Assembly (NCBI RefSeq): GCF_000213805.1
Contig: NC_015556.1
Coordinates: 2,480,001 to 2,544,000, forward strand
Direction: 5' to 3'
From: Pseudomonas fulva 12-X
Lineage (GTDB): Bacteria; Pseudomonadota; Gammaproteobacteria; Pseudomonadales; Pseudomonadaceae
DNA: 64,000 bases
Shown here: positions 24,493 through 36,847 of the stretch, piece after piece
Layout of the letters: each line of letters starts with the position of its first letter
Numbering within the stretch: the stretch's first letter is position 1
The notes under the pieces: generated by a model
Seen by the model: the letters and a program-made list of their open reading frames with translations, nothing else
Told to the model about the DNA's origin: nothing
Databases searched by the model: none
Program-made: the position numbers and the translations under genes

Positions 24493-26901
24493 TTGAAGAA
24501 CTCTAGCTCTACAGCACCGGCGCCGGCCTGGCGTCAGCAATTGCCATATCGCCTCAAAGAGGGCGCCCTGATCGCCCTCGGGGCGCTGTGTCTCTACGTG
24601 TGGATGGCGCTGGTCACCTACGACCCGGCCGATCCGGGCTGGACGCACACCAGCAACGTCGAGCAGGTACACAACGCCGCGGGCCGCGCCGGCGCCTGGT
24701 TCGCCGATGTGCTGTTCATGGCCCTGGGTTATTTCGCCTACCTGTTTCCGCTGCTGCTGGGCATCAAGGCCCTGCAGGTGTTCCGCGCACGACACGAGCC
24801 GTGGCACTGGAGCGGCTGGCTGTTCTCCTGGCGGCTGATCGGCCTGGTGTTCCTGGTGCTGTCCGGCGCGGCGCTGGCCTACATTCACTTCCAGAGCGGC
24901 GCCAACATGCCGGCCTCGGCCGGCGGTGCGCTGGGCGAGAGCCTCGGGCAACTAACCGTCGCCGCGCTCAACGTGCAGGGCAGCACGCTGCTGTTCATCG
25001 CCCTGTTCCTGTTCGGCCTGACCGTGTTCACCGACCTGTCCTGGTTCAAGGTCATGGACCTGACCGGCAAGATCACCCTCGACCTGCTGGAACTGGTGCA
25101 GAGCGTGGTCAACCGCTGGTGGAGCTCGCGCCAGGATCGCAAGCAACTCGTCGCCCAGCTGCGCGAAGTGGACGAGCGCGTGCACGACGTCGCCGCCCCG
25201 GTGGTCAAGGACCGCCGCGAGCAGGCCAAGGTCAAGGAGCGCCTGATCGAGCGCGAAGAGTCGCTCAACAAGCACATGAGCGAGCGCGAAAGCCGCCCGG
25301 CGCCAGTGATTTCCGCACCGATAGCTCCCAAGGCGCCGGAGCCGAGCAAGCGCGTGCAGAAGGAAAAGCAGGTGCCGCTGTTCGTCGACAGCGCCGTGGA
25401 AGGCACCTTGCCGCCCATTTCCCTGCTCGACCCGGCCGAGGCGAAGAAGGTCGAGTACTCGCCCGAGTCGCTTGCCGGCGTCGGCCACCTGCTGGAAATC
25501 AAACTCAAGGAATTCGGCGTCGAGGTCACGGTGGACTCGATCCATCCGGGCCCGGTGATCACCCGCTACGAAATCCAGCCGGCGGCCGGCGTCAAGGTCA
25601 GCCGCATCGCCAACCTGGCCAAGGACCTGGCACGTTCGCTGGCGGTGACCAGCGTGCGCGTCGTGGAAGTGATTCCCGGCAAGACCACTGTGGGTATCGA
25701 GATTCCCAACGAGAACCGCCAGATCGTGCGCTTCTCCGAAGTGCTGTCCACCCCGGAATACGACGACGCCAAGTCGCCGGTGGCCCTGGCCCTAGGCCAC
25801 GACATCGGCGGCAAGCCGGTGATCACCGACCTGGCCAAGATGCCGCACCTGCTGGTGGCCGGTACCACCGGTTCCGGTAAGTCGGTGGGCGTCAACGCGA
25901 TGATCCTGTCGATCCTGTTCAAGTCGAGTCCGGAAGACGCGCGGCTAATCATGATCGACCCGAAGATGCTCGAACTGTCGATCTACGAGGGCATTCCGCA
26001 CCTGCTGTGCCCGGTGGTCACCGACATGAAGGAAGCGGCCAACGCGCTGCGTTGGAGCGTTGCCGAGATGGAGCGCCGCTACAAGCTGATGTCGAAGATG
26101 GGCGTGCGCAACCTGGCGGGCTTCAACCGCAAGGTCAAGGACGCCATCGAGGCCGGCGAACCGCTGGCCGACCCGCTGTATCGCCGCGAGAGCATGGAAG
26201 ACGAAGCGCCGCTGCTCAAGCCGCTGCCGACCATCGTGGTGGTGGTCGACGAATTCGCCGACATGATGATGATCGTCGGCAAGAAGGTCGAAGAACTGAT
26301 CGCCCGTATCGCCCAGAAGGCGCGGGCCGCCGGTATTCACCTGATTCTCGCTACCCAGCGCCCGTCGGTGGACGTGATCACCGGCCTGATCAAGGCCAAC
26401 ATTCCGACCCGTATGGCTTTCCAGGTATCGAGCAAGATCGACTCGCGCACCATCATCGACCAGGGCGGCGCCGAACAGCTGCTTGGCCACGGTGACATGC
26501 TCTACATGCCGCCGGGCACCAGCCTGCCGATCCGCGTGCACGGCGCCTTCGTGTCCGATGACGAAGTGCACCGTGTGGTCGAGGCTTGGAAGCTGCGCGG
26601 CGCACCGGATTACAACGAGGACATTCTTGCCGGTGCCGACGAAGGCGGCGGTGGTGGTTTCGATGGCGGCAGCGGCGGCGAGGGCGGTGAAGACAGTGAG
26701 AGCGATCCTTTGTACGACGAAGCGGTCAACTTCGTGCTGGAGAGCCGTCGCGCCTCGATCTCTTCGGTGCAGCGCAAGCTGAAGATCGGCTACAACCGTG
26801 CCGCCCGCATGATCGAAGCCATGGAAATGGCCGGCGTCGTTACCCCGATGAACACCAACGGCTCGCGCGAGGTCATCGCACCCGGGCAAAACCGCGATTA
26901 A
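24493..26901 (+). CDS. ftsK: DNA translocase FtsK
   Basis: 802-aa septal DNA pump that clears chromosome termini and activates XerCD at dif. The N-terminal membrane domain has about four hydrophobic segments (residues 22-190). Then come a short linker with a charged coiled-coil-like part (about 215-270), the alpha/beta motor with Walker [10 protein letters not shown] (from residue 457) and Walker [13 protein letters not shown], a Gly-rich hinge, and a C-terminal gamma winged helix ([20 protein letters not shown]). The start is a TTG at 24493, as no ATG precedes the conserved [16 protein letters not shown]. The linker is much shorter than in E. coli (about 1300 aa total), as in other pseudomonads. 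Confidence 0.96.
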   Translation: MKNSSSTAPAPAWRQQLPYRLKEGALIALGALCLYVWMALVTYDPADPGWTHTSNVEQVHNAAGRAGAWFADVLFMALGYFAYLFPLLLGIKALQVFRARHEPWHWSGWLFSWRLIGLVFLVLSGAALAYIHFQSGANMPASAGGALGESLGQLTVAALNVQGSTLLFIALFLFGLTVFTDLSWFKVMDLTGKITLDLLELVQSVVNRWWSSRQDRKQLVAQLREVDERVHDVAAPVVKDRREQAKVKERLIEREESLNKHMSERESRPAPVISAPIAPKAPEPSKRVQKEKQVPLFVDSAVEGTLPPISLLDPAEAKKVEYSPESLAGVGHLLEIKLKEFGVEVTVDSIHPGPVITRYEIQPAAGVKVSRIANLAKDLARSLAVTSVRVVEVIPGKTTVGIEIPNENRQIVRFSEVLSTPEYDDAKSPVALALGHDIGGKPVITDLAKMPHLLVAGTTGSGKSVGVNAMILSILFKSSPEDARLIMIDPKMLELSIYEGIPHLLCPVVTDMKEAANALRWSVAEMERRYKLMSKMGVRNLAGFNRKVKDAIEAGEPLADPLYRRESMEDEAPLLKPLPTIVVVVDEFADMMMIVGKKVEELIARIAQKARAAGIHLILATQRPSVDVITGLIKANIPTRMAFQVSSKIDSRTIIDQGGAEQLLGHGDMLYMPPGTSLPIRVHGAFVSDDEVHRVVEAWKLRGAPDYNEDILAGADEGGGGGFDGGSGGEGGEDSESDPLYDEAVNFVLESRRASISSVQRKLKIGYNRAARMIEAMEMAGVVTPMNTNGSREVIAPGQNRD

Positions 26902-26919
26902 CTCCGACAGAGGATTCAC

Positions 26920-27546
26920 ATGCGCCTGATTCGCCTGATGCTGCTGGCCTTTCTCACCACGGCCAGCCTGTTCGCCCATGCTGACGACGAGGCGGCGGTC
27001 AAACGCCTGACCGAGCTGCTCAACCAGGCGCAGACCATCACCGCACGCTTTTCCCAGCTGTCGCTCGACGGCAGCGGCACCCAGCTGCAGGAAACTGCCG
27101 GTGAACTGGCCCTCAAGCGTCCGGGCCTGTTCCGCTGGCACACCGACCAGCCCATGGAGCAGCTGCTGGTTTCCGACGGCAAGCAGGTCTGGCTGTACGA
27201 CCCGGACCTGGAGCAGGTCACCATCCAGTCCCTCGATCAGCGTCTGACTCACACCCCGGCGCTGCTGCTGTCAGGTGACGTCTCGCAGATCCGCGAGAAC
27301 TTCGAGATCACCTTCAAGGAAGGCGGCAGCGTGGTGGACTTCATCCTCAAGCCCAAGGCCAAGGACACCCTGTTCGACAGCCTGCGTCTGTCCTTTCGCA
27401 ACGGCGTGCTGAACGACATGCAGCTGATCGACAGCATCGGCCAGCGCACCAACATCCTGTTCATGAGCGTGAAGATGAACCAGCCTCTGGATGACAAGCA
27501 GTTCCGCTTCGACATCCCCGAGGGTGCGGACGTCATCCAAGAGTAG
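26920..27546 (+). CDS. lolA: Outer-membrane lipoprotein carrier protein LolA
   Basis: 208-aa periplasmic chaperone that shuttles lipoproteins from LolCDE to LolB. The signal peptide [21 protein letters not shown] has a clear cleavage site before DDE. The mature domain contains the LolA motifs [22 protein letters not shown] and [17 protein letters not shown] strands. It starts 18 bp after ftsK and is followed 7 bp later by rarA, so ftsK-lolA-rarA-crcB are probably co-transcribed. Confidence 0.95.
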   Translation: MRLIRLMLLAFLTTASLFAHADDEAAVKRLTELLNQAQTITARFSQLSLDGSGTQLQETAGELALKRPGLFRWHTDQPMEQLLVSDGKQVWLYDPDLEQVTIQSLDQRLTHTPALLLSGDVSQIRENFEITFKEGGSVVDFILKPKAKDTLFDSLRLSFRNGVLNDMQLIDSIGQRTNILFMSVKMNQPLDDKQFRFDIPEGADVIQE

Positions 27547-27553
27547 GTAAGTC

Positions 27554-28875
27554 GTGGATCTGTTTCGCAGCGCGCCCGTCGCCCAGCCCCTGGCCGCCCG
27601 TTTGCGGGCGACCACGCTGGACGAATACGTCGGCCAGGAGCACCTGCTGGCCCGTGGCAAGCCGCTGCGTGAGGCGCTGGAGCAGGGCGCCCTGCATTCG
27701 ATGATCTTCTGGGGCCCGCCAGGCGTGGGCAAGACCACCCTGGCGCGCCTGCTGGCCCAGGTCACCGACGCGCATTTCGAGACCATTTCCGCGGTGCTGT
27801 CCGGCGTAAAGGAAATCCGCCAGGCCGTCGAAGTCGCCCAGCAGCACGCTGCCCAGTATGGTCGCCGCACCATCCTGTTCGTCGATGAAGTTCATCGTTT
27901 CAACAAGTCCCAGCAGGACGCCTTTCTGCCCTATGTCGAGGACGGCACGCTGATCTTCATCGGTGCGACCACCGAAAACCCGTCCTTCGAACTCAACAAT
28001 GCGCTGCTGTCCCGTGCTCGTGTCTATGTGCTCAAGAGCCTCGACGACGCTGCGCTGCGCAAGCTGGTCGGCCGTGCGCTGAACGAGCCCAAGGGCCTTG
28101 GCGAGCGGCGCCTGAACCTGCCGGAAGAAAGCTTCGAGATCCTCAAGAGTGCGGCGGACGGCGACGGCCGGCGCTTTCTCAACTTCCTGGAAAACGCCGC
28201 AGATCTGGCCGAAGACGGCGGCGAGATCAGCACCGAACTGCTGCTCGATCTGCTCGGCGATACCCGCCGGCGTTTCGACAAGGGCGGCGAGGCGTTCTAC
28301 GACCAGATCTCCGCGCTGCACAAATCGATTCGCGGCTCCAGCCCGGATGGGGCGTTGTACTGGTTCGCGCGCATGCTCGACGGTGGCTGCGATCCGCTGT
28401 ACATCGCCCGCCGCGTGGTGCGCATGGCCAGCGAGGATATCGGCAACGCCGACCCACGCGCCCTGACCCTGTGCCTGAACGCCTGGGACGTGCAGGAACG
28501 ACTGGGCAGCCCCGAGGGCGAGCTGGCGGTGGCCCAGGCCATCGTCTACCTGGCCTGCGCGCCGAAGAGCAACGCCGTGTACATGGCCTTCAAGGCTGCC
28601 AAGCGTGATATCGCTGAAAATGGCTCCCGGGAAGTGCCGCTGCACCTGCGCAACGCGCCGACCAAACTGATGAAGGAGCTCGGCTACGGCGAGGAATATC
28701 GCTACGCCCACGACGAGCCCGATGCCTACGCGGCTGGTGAAGACTACTTCCCCGAAGACCTCGAACCGCGGCGCTACTACGAGCCGGTGCCGCGCGGTCT
28801 GGAGCTGAAGATACGCGACAAGCTGGCCCACCTGGCCAGCCAGGATGCCAACAGCCCCCGGCAGCGGAGAAAGTC

Positions 28876-28879
<4 letters not shown>
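27554..28879 (+). CDS. rarA: Replication-associated recombination protein A
   Basis: 441-aa AAA+ ATPase (MgsA/RarA) acting at stalled replication forks. Walker [10 protein letters not shown] is at residues 54-62 and Walker B is [16 protein letters not shown]. The C-terminal tetramerisation region ([18 protein letters not shown]) is intact. A GTG start at 27554 is the only sensible one. It overlaps crcB by 4 nt. Confidence 0.96.
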
Positions 28880-30544
<1,665 letters not shown>

Positions 30545-30594
30545 AGCGGGTCTGCGAGAAGGCTTGGGCGCTCTTGGGCACCGGCCGTTGCAGC

Positions 30595-30634
30595 GGTGGG
30601 CCAATAGAGCGTCGCTACGCACCCCCGGCCCACC
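30595..30634. repeat. Inverted repeat GGTGGGCC / GGCCCACC upstream of cysG
   Basis: GGTGGGCC (30595-30602) and GGCCCACC (30627-30634) form a perfect 8-bp inverted repeat with a 24-nt spacer, in the 170-bp serS-cysG gap. The layout resembles degenerate repetitive extragenic palindromes of pseudomonads. It might also serve as an imperfect terminator for serS. Confidence 0.45.
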
Positions 30635-30714
30635 TTACCAATCAGGCCCCGAGCTTCGTCTCAGGGTCGCCATTTTCAATGTCGCTGCCGTGAGCGACTG
30701 AAGCGGGACTCGCT

Positions 30715-32112
30715 ATGGACTTCCTTCCCCTGTTCCACAAATTGCAGAAGCGCCGCGTGCTGGTGGTCGGCGGTGGCGAAATCGCCTTGCGCAAGGCGCG
30801 CCTGTTGGCCGATGCCGGCGGTACGTTGCGGGTGGTGTCGCCCGACGTGGTCAGCGAATTGCGCGAGCTGGTCGAGCAAGGAGCAGGCGAGTTGCTGCTA
30901 CGCGGCTACCAGGCTGAAGACCTCAAAGGCGTATCGCTGGTCATCGCGGCGACCGACGACGTGCCGCTCAATGCGCAGATCTCCGAGCAGGCCCAGGCCC
31001 TCGGTATTCCCGTCAACGTGGTCGATGCACCGGCGCTGTGCAGCGTGATCTTCCCGGCCATCGTCGACCGCTCACCGCTGATCGTCGCGGTCAGCAGCGG
31101 GGGCGACGCGCCGGTACTGGCCCGCCTGATTCGCGCCAAGATCGAGACCTGGATCCCCGCCACCTACGGCCAGTTGGCCGGGTTGGCGAAAATCTTCCGT
31201 GCCCAGGTCAAGAGCCTGTTTCCGGACGTGCAGCAGCGCCGCGTGTTCTGGGAAGACGTGTTCCAGGGCCCGGTCGCCGAGAGCGCCTTCGCCGGCAAGC
31301 TCGGTGAAGCCCGACGCCTGCTCGAAGACAAGATCAACGGCACCGCCCCCCAGGCGTTGGGTGAGGTGTACCTGGTCGGCGCCGGCCCGGGCGACCCCGA
31401 CCTGCTGACCTTTCGCGCCCTGCGCCTGATGCAGCAGGCCGACGTGGTGCTCTACGACCGCCTGGTCGCCCCGGCCATCGTCGAGCTGTGCCGCCGTGAC
31501 GCCGAGCGTATCTACGTGGGTAAGCGCCGCGCCGATCACGCCGTGCCTCAGGAACAGATCAACCAGCGCCTGATCGACCTGGCCAAGGCCGGCAAGCGCG
31601 TGCTGCGCCTCAAGGGCGGCGATCCGTTCATCTTCGGCCGTGGCGGCGAGGAAATCGAGCAACTGGCGGCCCACGGCATCCCGTTCCAGGTGGTGCCGGG
31701 CATCACCGCGGCCAGCGGCTGTTCGGCCTACGCCGGCATTCCGCTGACGCACCGCGACCATGCTCAGTCGGTACGCTTCGTCACCGGTCATCTGAAGGAC
31801 GGCAGCGCTGATCTGCCCTGGCAGGAGCTGGTGGCCTCAAGCCAGACCCTGGTGTTCTACATGGGCTTGGTCGGTCTGCCGACCATCTGCCAGCAGCTGG
31901 TGGCCCACGGCCGCGCGGCGAGCACGCCAGCGGCGCTGATCCAGCAGGGCACCACCGAGAATCAGCGGGTCTTCACCGGTACCCTGGCCAATCTGCCGGA
32001 CCTGGTGGCGCAGCATGAGGTGCACGCGCCGACCCTGGTGATCGTCGGCGAAGTGGTGCTGCTGCGCGACAAGCTGGCCTGGTTCGAAGGCGCTCAGCAC
32101 GCCACCAACTAA
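30715..32112 (+). CDS. cysG: Siroheme synthase
   Basis: 465-aa trifunctional enzyme making siroheme for sulfite and nitrite reductases. The N-terminal precorrin-2 dehydrogenase/ferrochelatase has the NAD-binding [15 protein letters not shown]. The C-terminal uroporphyrinogen-III methyltransferase begins at about residue 218 with [19 protein letters not shown] and contains [22 protein letters not shown]. Gammaproteobacterial fused form, normal length, followed by a terminator. Confidence 0.97.
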   Translation: MDFLPLFHKLQKRRVLVVGGGEIALRKARLLADAGGTLRVVSPDVVSELRELVEQGAGELLLRGYQAEDLKGVSLVIAATDDVPLNAQISEQAQALGIPVNVVDAPALCSVIFPAIVDRSPLIVAVSSGGDAPVLARLIRAKIETWIPATYGQLAGLAKIFRAQVKSLFPDVQQRRVFWEDVFQGPVAESAFAGKLGEARRLLEDKINGTAPQALGEVYLVGAGPGDPDLLTFRALRLMQQADVVLYDRLVAPAIVELCRRDAERIYVGKRRADHAVPQEQINQRLIDLAKAGKRVLRLKGGDPFIFGRGGEEIEQLAAHGIPFQVVPGITAASGCSAYAGIPLTHRDHAQSVRFVTGHLKDGSADLPWQELVASSQTLVFYMGLVGLPTICQQLVAHGRAASTPAALIQQGTTENQRVFTGTLANLPDLVAQHEVHAPTLVIVGEVVLLRDKLAWFEGAQHATN

Positions 32113-32132
32113 CCCACTCTCCTGCTACTAAC

Positions 32133-32170
32133 GAAAGAGGCCCGCATAGCGCGGGCCTCTTTCTTTTGAA
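32133..32170. terminator. Terminator after cysG, shared with the convergent TRAP gene
   Basis: Perfect 13-bp stem GAAAGAGGCCCGC (32133-32145) / GCGGGCCTCTTTC (32151-32163), 5-nt loop, followed by TTTTG. A-rich bases on the other side could let it act on the minus strand too. Confidence 0.88.
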
Positions 32171-32182
32171 ATCATCCGACGA

Positions 32183-33274
<1,092 letters not shown>

Positions 33275-33349
33275 CTACTGCAGTCATGGCGTCAGATATG
33301 TGACGGCCTTCCTAGCTGGGGCAGGACGTCCGGCAAAATGCCATCGTGG

Positions 33350-34642
33350 CTAGGTTAAGCTGCCGCGGGCGTTCTTGGCGGCGATCCACTGGGAAATGTA
33401 CTGGGTGCTCTTGTGCTGGTGGTGTCGCAGCATGGCGCCGACGAAGTTCTGCTGGCGGTGCTGCTCGCGGTTGTCCATGAGCTGTTCGAGCCTGGCCAGC
33501 AGTTCGGCGCCGAGCCGCGGCCGATCAAAGCGATCTGCCAGCAGCGGCGCTGCGTGGGCGCGGGCTTGCGACCAGGCAGCTGGATCCTCATGGAGCTGCA
33601 CGGCTGCATCGGCAAACCTCTGGGCATCATTCGCAACAGCGCCTGGCCAGGGCAGCTCGCCGTGCATGCCTTCGCTGCCGATACGGGTGGTCACGCTGGG
33701 CGTGCCGCAGGCCATGGCATCGGCCAGTTTGCCCTTGATGCCGGCACCGAAGCGCAGCGGCGCCAGGCAGACGCGAGCCTGGGCCATGACCCGATGGGCG
33801 TCGTCGACCCAACCCAGTACGTGAAAACCCTGTTTGGGGTTGTGCAGCGCGGTGGCCTTGGGCGGTGGATAGGCGCCATAGACGTGCAGCTGGGCCTGGG
33901 GCAGGCGCGCGCGAATCAGCGGCCACAGGGCGTTCTTGAGCCACAACACGGCGTCCCAATTGGGCGCATGGCGGAAATTGCCAATGCTCAGGAAGTGCGC
34001 ACGCTCGGCGAAGGGCAGGTCGGCCAGCACAGGCGGGATCAGCATCAGCGCGCAGTCGTGCAAGAGGCTCGCCGGCACGCCGAACTGTTCCTGCAGCAGC
34101 TGCATCTCGAATTCGGAAATCATCAGCGTCAGGTCGCAGCGGTAGATCGCTGCCACCTCGCGCTGGGCCATATCGCCGCTGGCCATGGCTGCATACAGCT
34201 GCTGCGGGGAGGCCTGCACCGGGCCGACCTGTTGGCGCTGCGCTTCGCTGTCGCAAGCCTGCTGGCTGGCCTTGAGCAAGGCGTGGCGGGCATCACGCAG
34301 GCAATGCAGATCGCTGGTGTCGAGCACGCGCAGGGCGGCTGGCCAGGCGCGCTCGACCCGCCAACCGAATTGCTCTTCGGTGAAGAAACGGTCGAACAGC
34401 ACCAGATCCGGCTGCAGGCTCGCCACGTAGCTATCGAAGCTGTCGCAGTTCAGGGCGACGGCGACTTCCTCGATCGCAAGCTGGGCGAGATCAGCACGGT
34501 GGGTGGACAGCGCCGCGGCGCTGGCAAAGGTGACCTGCCAGCCCTGGCTGCGAAACACCCCGAGCAATTCCAGCATGCGGCTGCCGGCCGCGGACGAGCG
34601 CGGCTCCGGCCACACGTAGCCGATCACCAGTACCTTGCGCAT
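33350..34642 (-). CDS. Glycosyltransferase, GT4-like
   Basis: 430-aa protein starting MRKVLVIGYVWPEPRSSAAGSRM, a GT-B fold. The C-terminal half has the donor-binding pattern APLRFGAGIKGKLADAMACGTPSVTT typical of GT4 enzymes. The sugar donor and acceptor are unknown. A long in-frame extension upstream runs antiphase through dsbB and is rejected. The start is 5 bp after the dsbB stop, so the two are co-transcribed. No other polysaccharide genes are near. Confidence 0.82.
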   Translation of the reverse strand: MRKVLVIGYVWPEPRSSAAGSRMLELLGVFRSQGWQVTFASAAALSTHRADLAQLAIEEVAVALNCDSFDSYVASLQPDLVLFDRFFTEEQFGWRVERAWPAALRVLDTSDLHCLRDARHALLKASQQACDSEAQRQQVGPVQASPQQLYAAMASGDMAQREVAAIYRCDLTLMISEFEMQLLQEQFGVPASLLHDCALMLIPPVLADLPFAERAHFLSIGNFRHAPNWDAVLWLKNALWPLIRARLPQAQLHVYGAYPPPKATALHNPKQGFHVLGWVDDAHRVMAQARVCLAPLRFGAGIKGKLADAMACGTPSVTTRIGSEGMHGELPWPGAVANDAQRFADAAVQLHEDPAAWSQARAHAAPLLADRFDRPRLGAELLARLEQLMDNREQHRQQNFVGAMLRHHQHKSTQYISQWIAAKNARGSLT

Positions 34643-34647
34643 GGGGC

Positions 34648-35145
34648 TCAGCGTTTGCCGCGAATGCTGCGCCACAGAGTGGCCAGCACCAGCACGAACA
34701 GCGCGGCGATGCTGGCCAGCGTCCATACGGTGAAGGGCAGGCCGAGAATCTTGTAATCGTTCATGCCACACACGCCGCCGCTCATGAACACACCTGGCCA
34801 GTACTCGTGCAGCGGCAGTATTTGGTAATAGAACGGGAAGGGCGAGCAGCTGAAGCTTTCCATGATGCCCACTTCGATCAGGGTGACATGGGTGTTGTCG
34901 ATCAGCGCCATGCCGCTGGCGGCCAGCAGCAGCGGCCACAGCAGCACCGCCAGCCAGGTCTGGCGTGCCGCCGTGGCGGCGCTGAGCAGCAAGGCGATCA
35001 CGGCGGTCAGGCACAGCCACAGGCGAATCTGCACGCACAGGGTGCAGGGCTCCCAGCCGAATACATGCTGGGCAATCAGGGCGCCGGCGAGCATCAGGGC
35101 GCTGGCCAGGGCGATCAGCAGCAACAGCGGGGCGGGGCGGGACAT
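34648..35145 (-). CDS. dsbB: Disulfide bond formation protein DsbB-type
   Basis: 165-aa four-helix inner-membrane protein that reoxidises DsbA with ubiquinone. It has the first redox pair CTLC at residues 34-37 and the second periplasmic pair C100 (ESFSCSPFPFYY) and C126 (GGVCGMND). WEPCTLC is the usual context. The start MSRPAPLLLLIAL at 35145 matches family length; a longer frame upstream is an artefact of high GC. Pseudomonads often have two DsbB paralogues and I cannot tell which this is. Confidence 0.9.
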   Translation of the reverse strand: MSRPAPLLLLIALASALMLAGALIAQHVFGWEPCTLCVQIRLWLCLTAVIALLLSAATAARQTWLAVLLWPLLLAASGMALIDNTHVTLIEVGIMESFSCSPFPFYYQILPLHEYWPGVFMSGGVCGMNDYKILGLPFTVWTLASIAALFVLVLATLWRSIRGKR

Positions 35146-35292
35146 GCAACTCTCCAGGTGAGAAGGCCTACGGCAACAAGGTGCCGTTTGTACCGGAAGG
35201 CGGCCTGCCGGGCAATCGAGGATTCCGATGCAAACCATCATTTTTCGAGTGCAGGCATGGCGCTCGCGGCGGGAGCCTTGCGCAAGCCGGCC

Positions 35293-35340
35293 GTGGGAAC
35301 GGCCCATGCCCGTGACGTCGCGCGCATGGCGCGCTCCCAC
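35293..35340. repeat. REP-like inverted pair
   Basis: Two repetitive-extragenic-palindrome-like units face each other: GTGGGAACGGCCCATGCCCG from 35293 and, inverted, GCGCGCATGGCGCGCTCCCAC ending at 35340. GTGGGA..CATG..CG units of this kind are common REP sequences in Pseudomonas genomes. They lie between dsbB and the oprN terminator. Confidence 0.65.
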
Positions 35341-35358
35341 AAGGGCAGTATTTCGTAC

Positions 35359-35394
35359 AAAAAAATCCCCACGCAGAGGGGCATCTGCATGGGG
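35359..35394 (-). terminator. Terminator of mexEF-oprN
   Basis: On the minus strand an 11-bp stem with one G-U pair (CCCC, AT, GCAGA against TCTGC, GT, GGGG; 35367-35394) is followed by ATTTTTTTG. It lies 41 bp beyond the oprN stop. Confidence 0.88.
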
Positions 35395-35434
35395 CAACAA
35401 GGGCCGACAAAGCGGCCGGGAGGGAAAGGGATAC

Positions 35435-36847
35435 TCAGGACGCCGGCTGCCAGCCGCCGCCCAGTGCCTTGTAGATGGCGACGATGCCCTGGTAAAGCTC
35501 GACCTCGGCCTGGGCCTGGCTGTCTTCGGCGGCCAAACGTTCACGCTCGGCGTCGAGCAGCACCAGGAAATCCGCACTGCCTTCACGGTATTGCAGCGCG
35601 GCCTGGGCCGCGGCGGCGCGGCTGGCCTCCGACTGGCGTACCAGTGACAACAGACGTTGCTGGCGTTTGCCGTAATCGCTGAAGGCGTTCTCCGACTCTT
35701 CCAGGGCCAGCAATACCTGCTGCTCGTAGCTGGCCAGGGCGCCATCGGCATCCGCCTCGGCGCCGCGCAGACGGGCCCGGACGCTGCCCAGGTCGAACGC
35801 CGCCCAGCTGATGGTCGGTGCCACGCCCCAGGCGCGCGCCGCCGAGGAGGCGAGTTGCGAACCACGCCCGGCGGTAAAGCCGAGGAAGCCGGACAGGCTG
35901 ACCCGCGGGAACAGGTCCGCGGTGGCCACGCCAACCTGGGCAGTGGCGGCTGCCAGCTCCCGCTCGGCAGCACGCACGTCCGGCCGGCGGCGCAGCAGCT
36001 CGCCCGGATCACCGATCGGCAGGGCCTTGGCGATGGCCGGCAGCGGCCGTGGCGACAGGTCCACGCTCAGCGCATCAGGACGCTGGCCGAGCAGGGTGGC
36101 GATGCGGTTGCGCGCCCGCACCTGCTGCGCCTGGAGCTGCGGCAGCGTGGCTTCGGTGGCCGCCAGGCGGGCGTCGGAGCGCAGTACGTCCAGCTCGCTG
36201 CCCATGCCGACTTCATGGCGGCGTTCGATTATGTCCCGCGACGACTGCTGGTTCTGAAGATCCGAGCGGGCGATGCTTTCGCGCAGCTGGGCGCCGCGCA
36301 GGGTGCCGTAGGCGTCGACCAGCTCGGCGATCAGGCTGACCTGCAGCTGCTGGTAATCGGCCTGGGCCACCTCGATCTGCGCCTCGCTGGCTTCCAGTTG
36401 CCGCTGAATGCGCCCGAACAGATCCAGCTCCCAGGCCATGTCCATACCGAGGTCGTAGCGTTCGGCATTGACCCGCTGCTCGGTCACGCCAGGCTGCTGC
36501 GCCTTGCCGATCTCGCTGCTGGCCCGGCTGGTTACGGTGGGCAGGCGGTCGTTGGCGACGTCATCGCGAATCGACCGGGCGGCGCGCAGACGGGCATAGG
36601 CCACGCGCAGCTCGCGGTTGTTCTGCAGCGATTGCTCGACCAGCTGGTTGAGCGTCGTGTCATCGAACTGCTGCCACCACTGCGCTTCGAAGCGGGCGGT
36701 GTCGTAGTTGCCCTGGGCCGCCTGTTGCGAGGCCGCGGGCGCCTCCTGCGGCGCCTTGTAGTCCGGGCCGACGGCGCAGGCGCTGATGGCCAGCGCCAGG
36801 ACGGAGATCAGCAGCGTGCGTGGCACCAAGTGAGTCATCGAATTCAT
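35435..36847 (-). CDS. oprN: Multidrug efflux outer-membrane channel OprN
   Basis: 470-aa TolC/OprM-family lipoprotein forming the outer-membrane exit of the pump. The signal sequence ends in the lipobox ISAC, acylated at the Cys before AVGPDYKAP. The two outer-membrane-factor repeats show the paired long helices, and GRGSQLASSAARAWGVAPTISWAAFDLGSVRARL is the family C-terminal region. The sequence follows P. aeruginosa OprN closely as I recall it. Its ATG overlaps the mexF stop by 4 nt. Confidence 0.93.
   Translation of the reverse strand: MNSMTHLVPRTLLISVLALAISACAVGPDYKAPQEAPAASQQAAQGNYDTARFEAQWWQQFDDTTLNQLVEQSLQNNRELRVAYARLRAARSIRDDVANDRLPTVTSRASSEIGKAQQPGVTEQRVNAERYDLGMDMAWELDLFGRIQRQLEASEAQIEVAQADYQQLQVSLIAELVDAYGTLRGAQLRESIARSDLQNQQSSRDIIERRHEVGMGSELDVLRSDARLAATEATLPQLQAQQVRARNRIATLLGQRPDALSVDLSPRPLPAIAKALPIGDPGELLRRRPDVRAAERELAAATAQVGVATADLFPRVSLSGFLGFTAGRGSQLASSAARAWGVAPTISWAAFDLGSVRARLRGAEADADGALASYEQQVLLALEESENAFSDYGKRQQRLLSLVRQSEASRAAAAQAALQYREGSADFLVLLDAERERLAAEDSQAQAEVELYQGIVAIYKALGGGWQPAS

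Noticed and set aside
34643..35149. N-terminal extension of the glycosyltransferase frame
   Set aside because: It runs antiphase through dsbB and is Arg/Ala-rich nonsense; the real start is MRKVLVIGYVWPEP five bases after dsbB.
35146..36012. Long N-terminal extension of the dsbB frame
   Set aside because: It overlaps oprN in another frame and includes the REP region and terminator; DsbB length is right from 35145.
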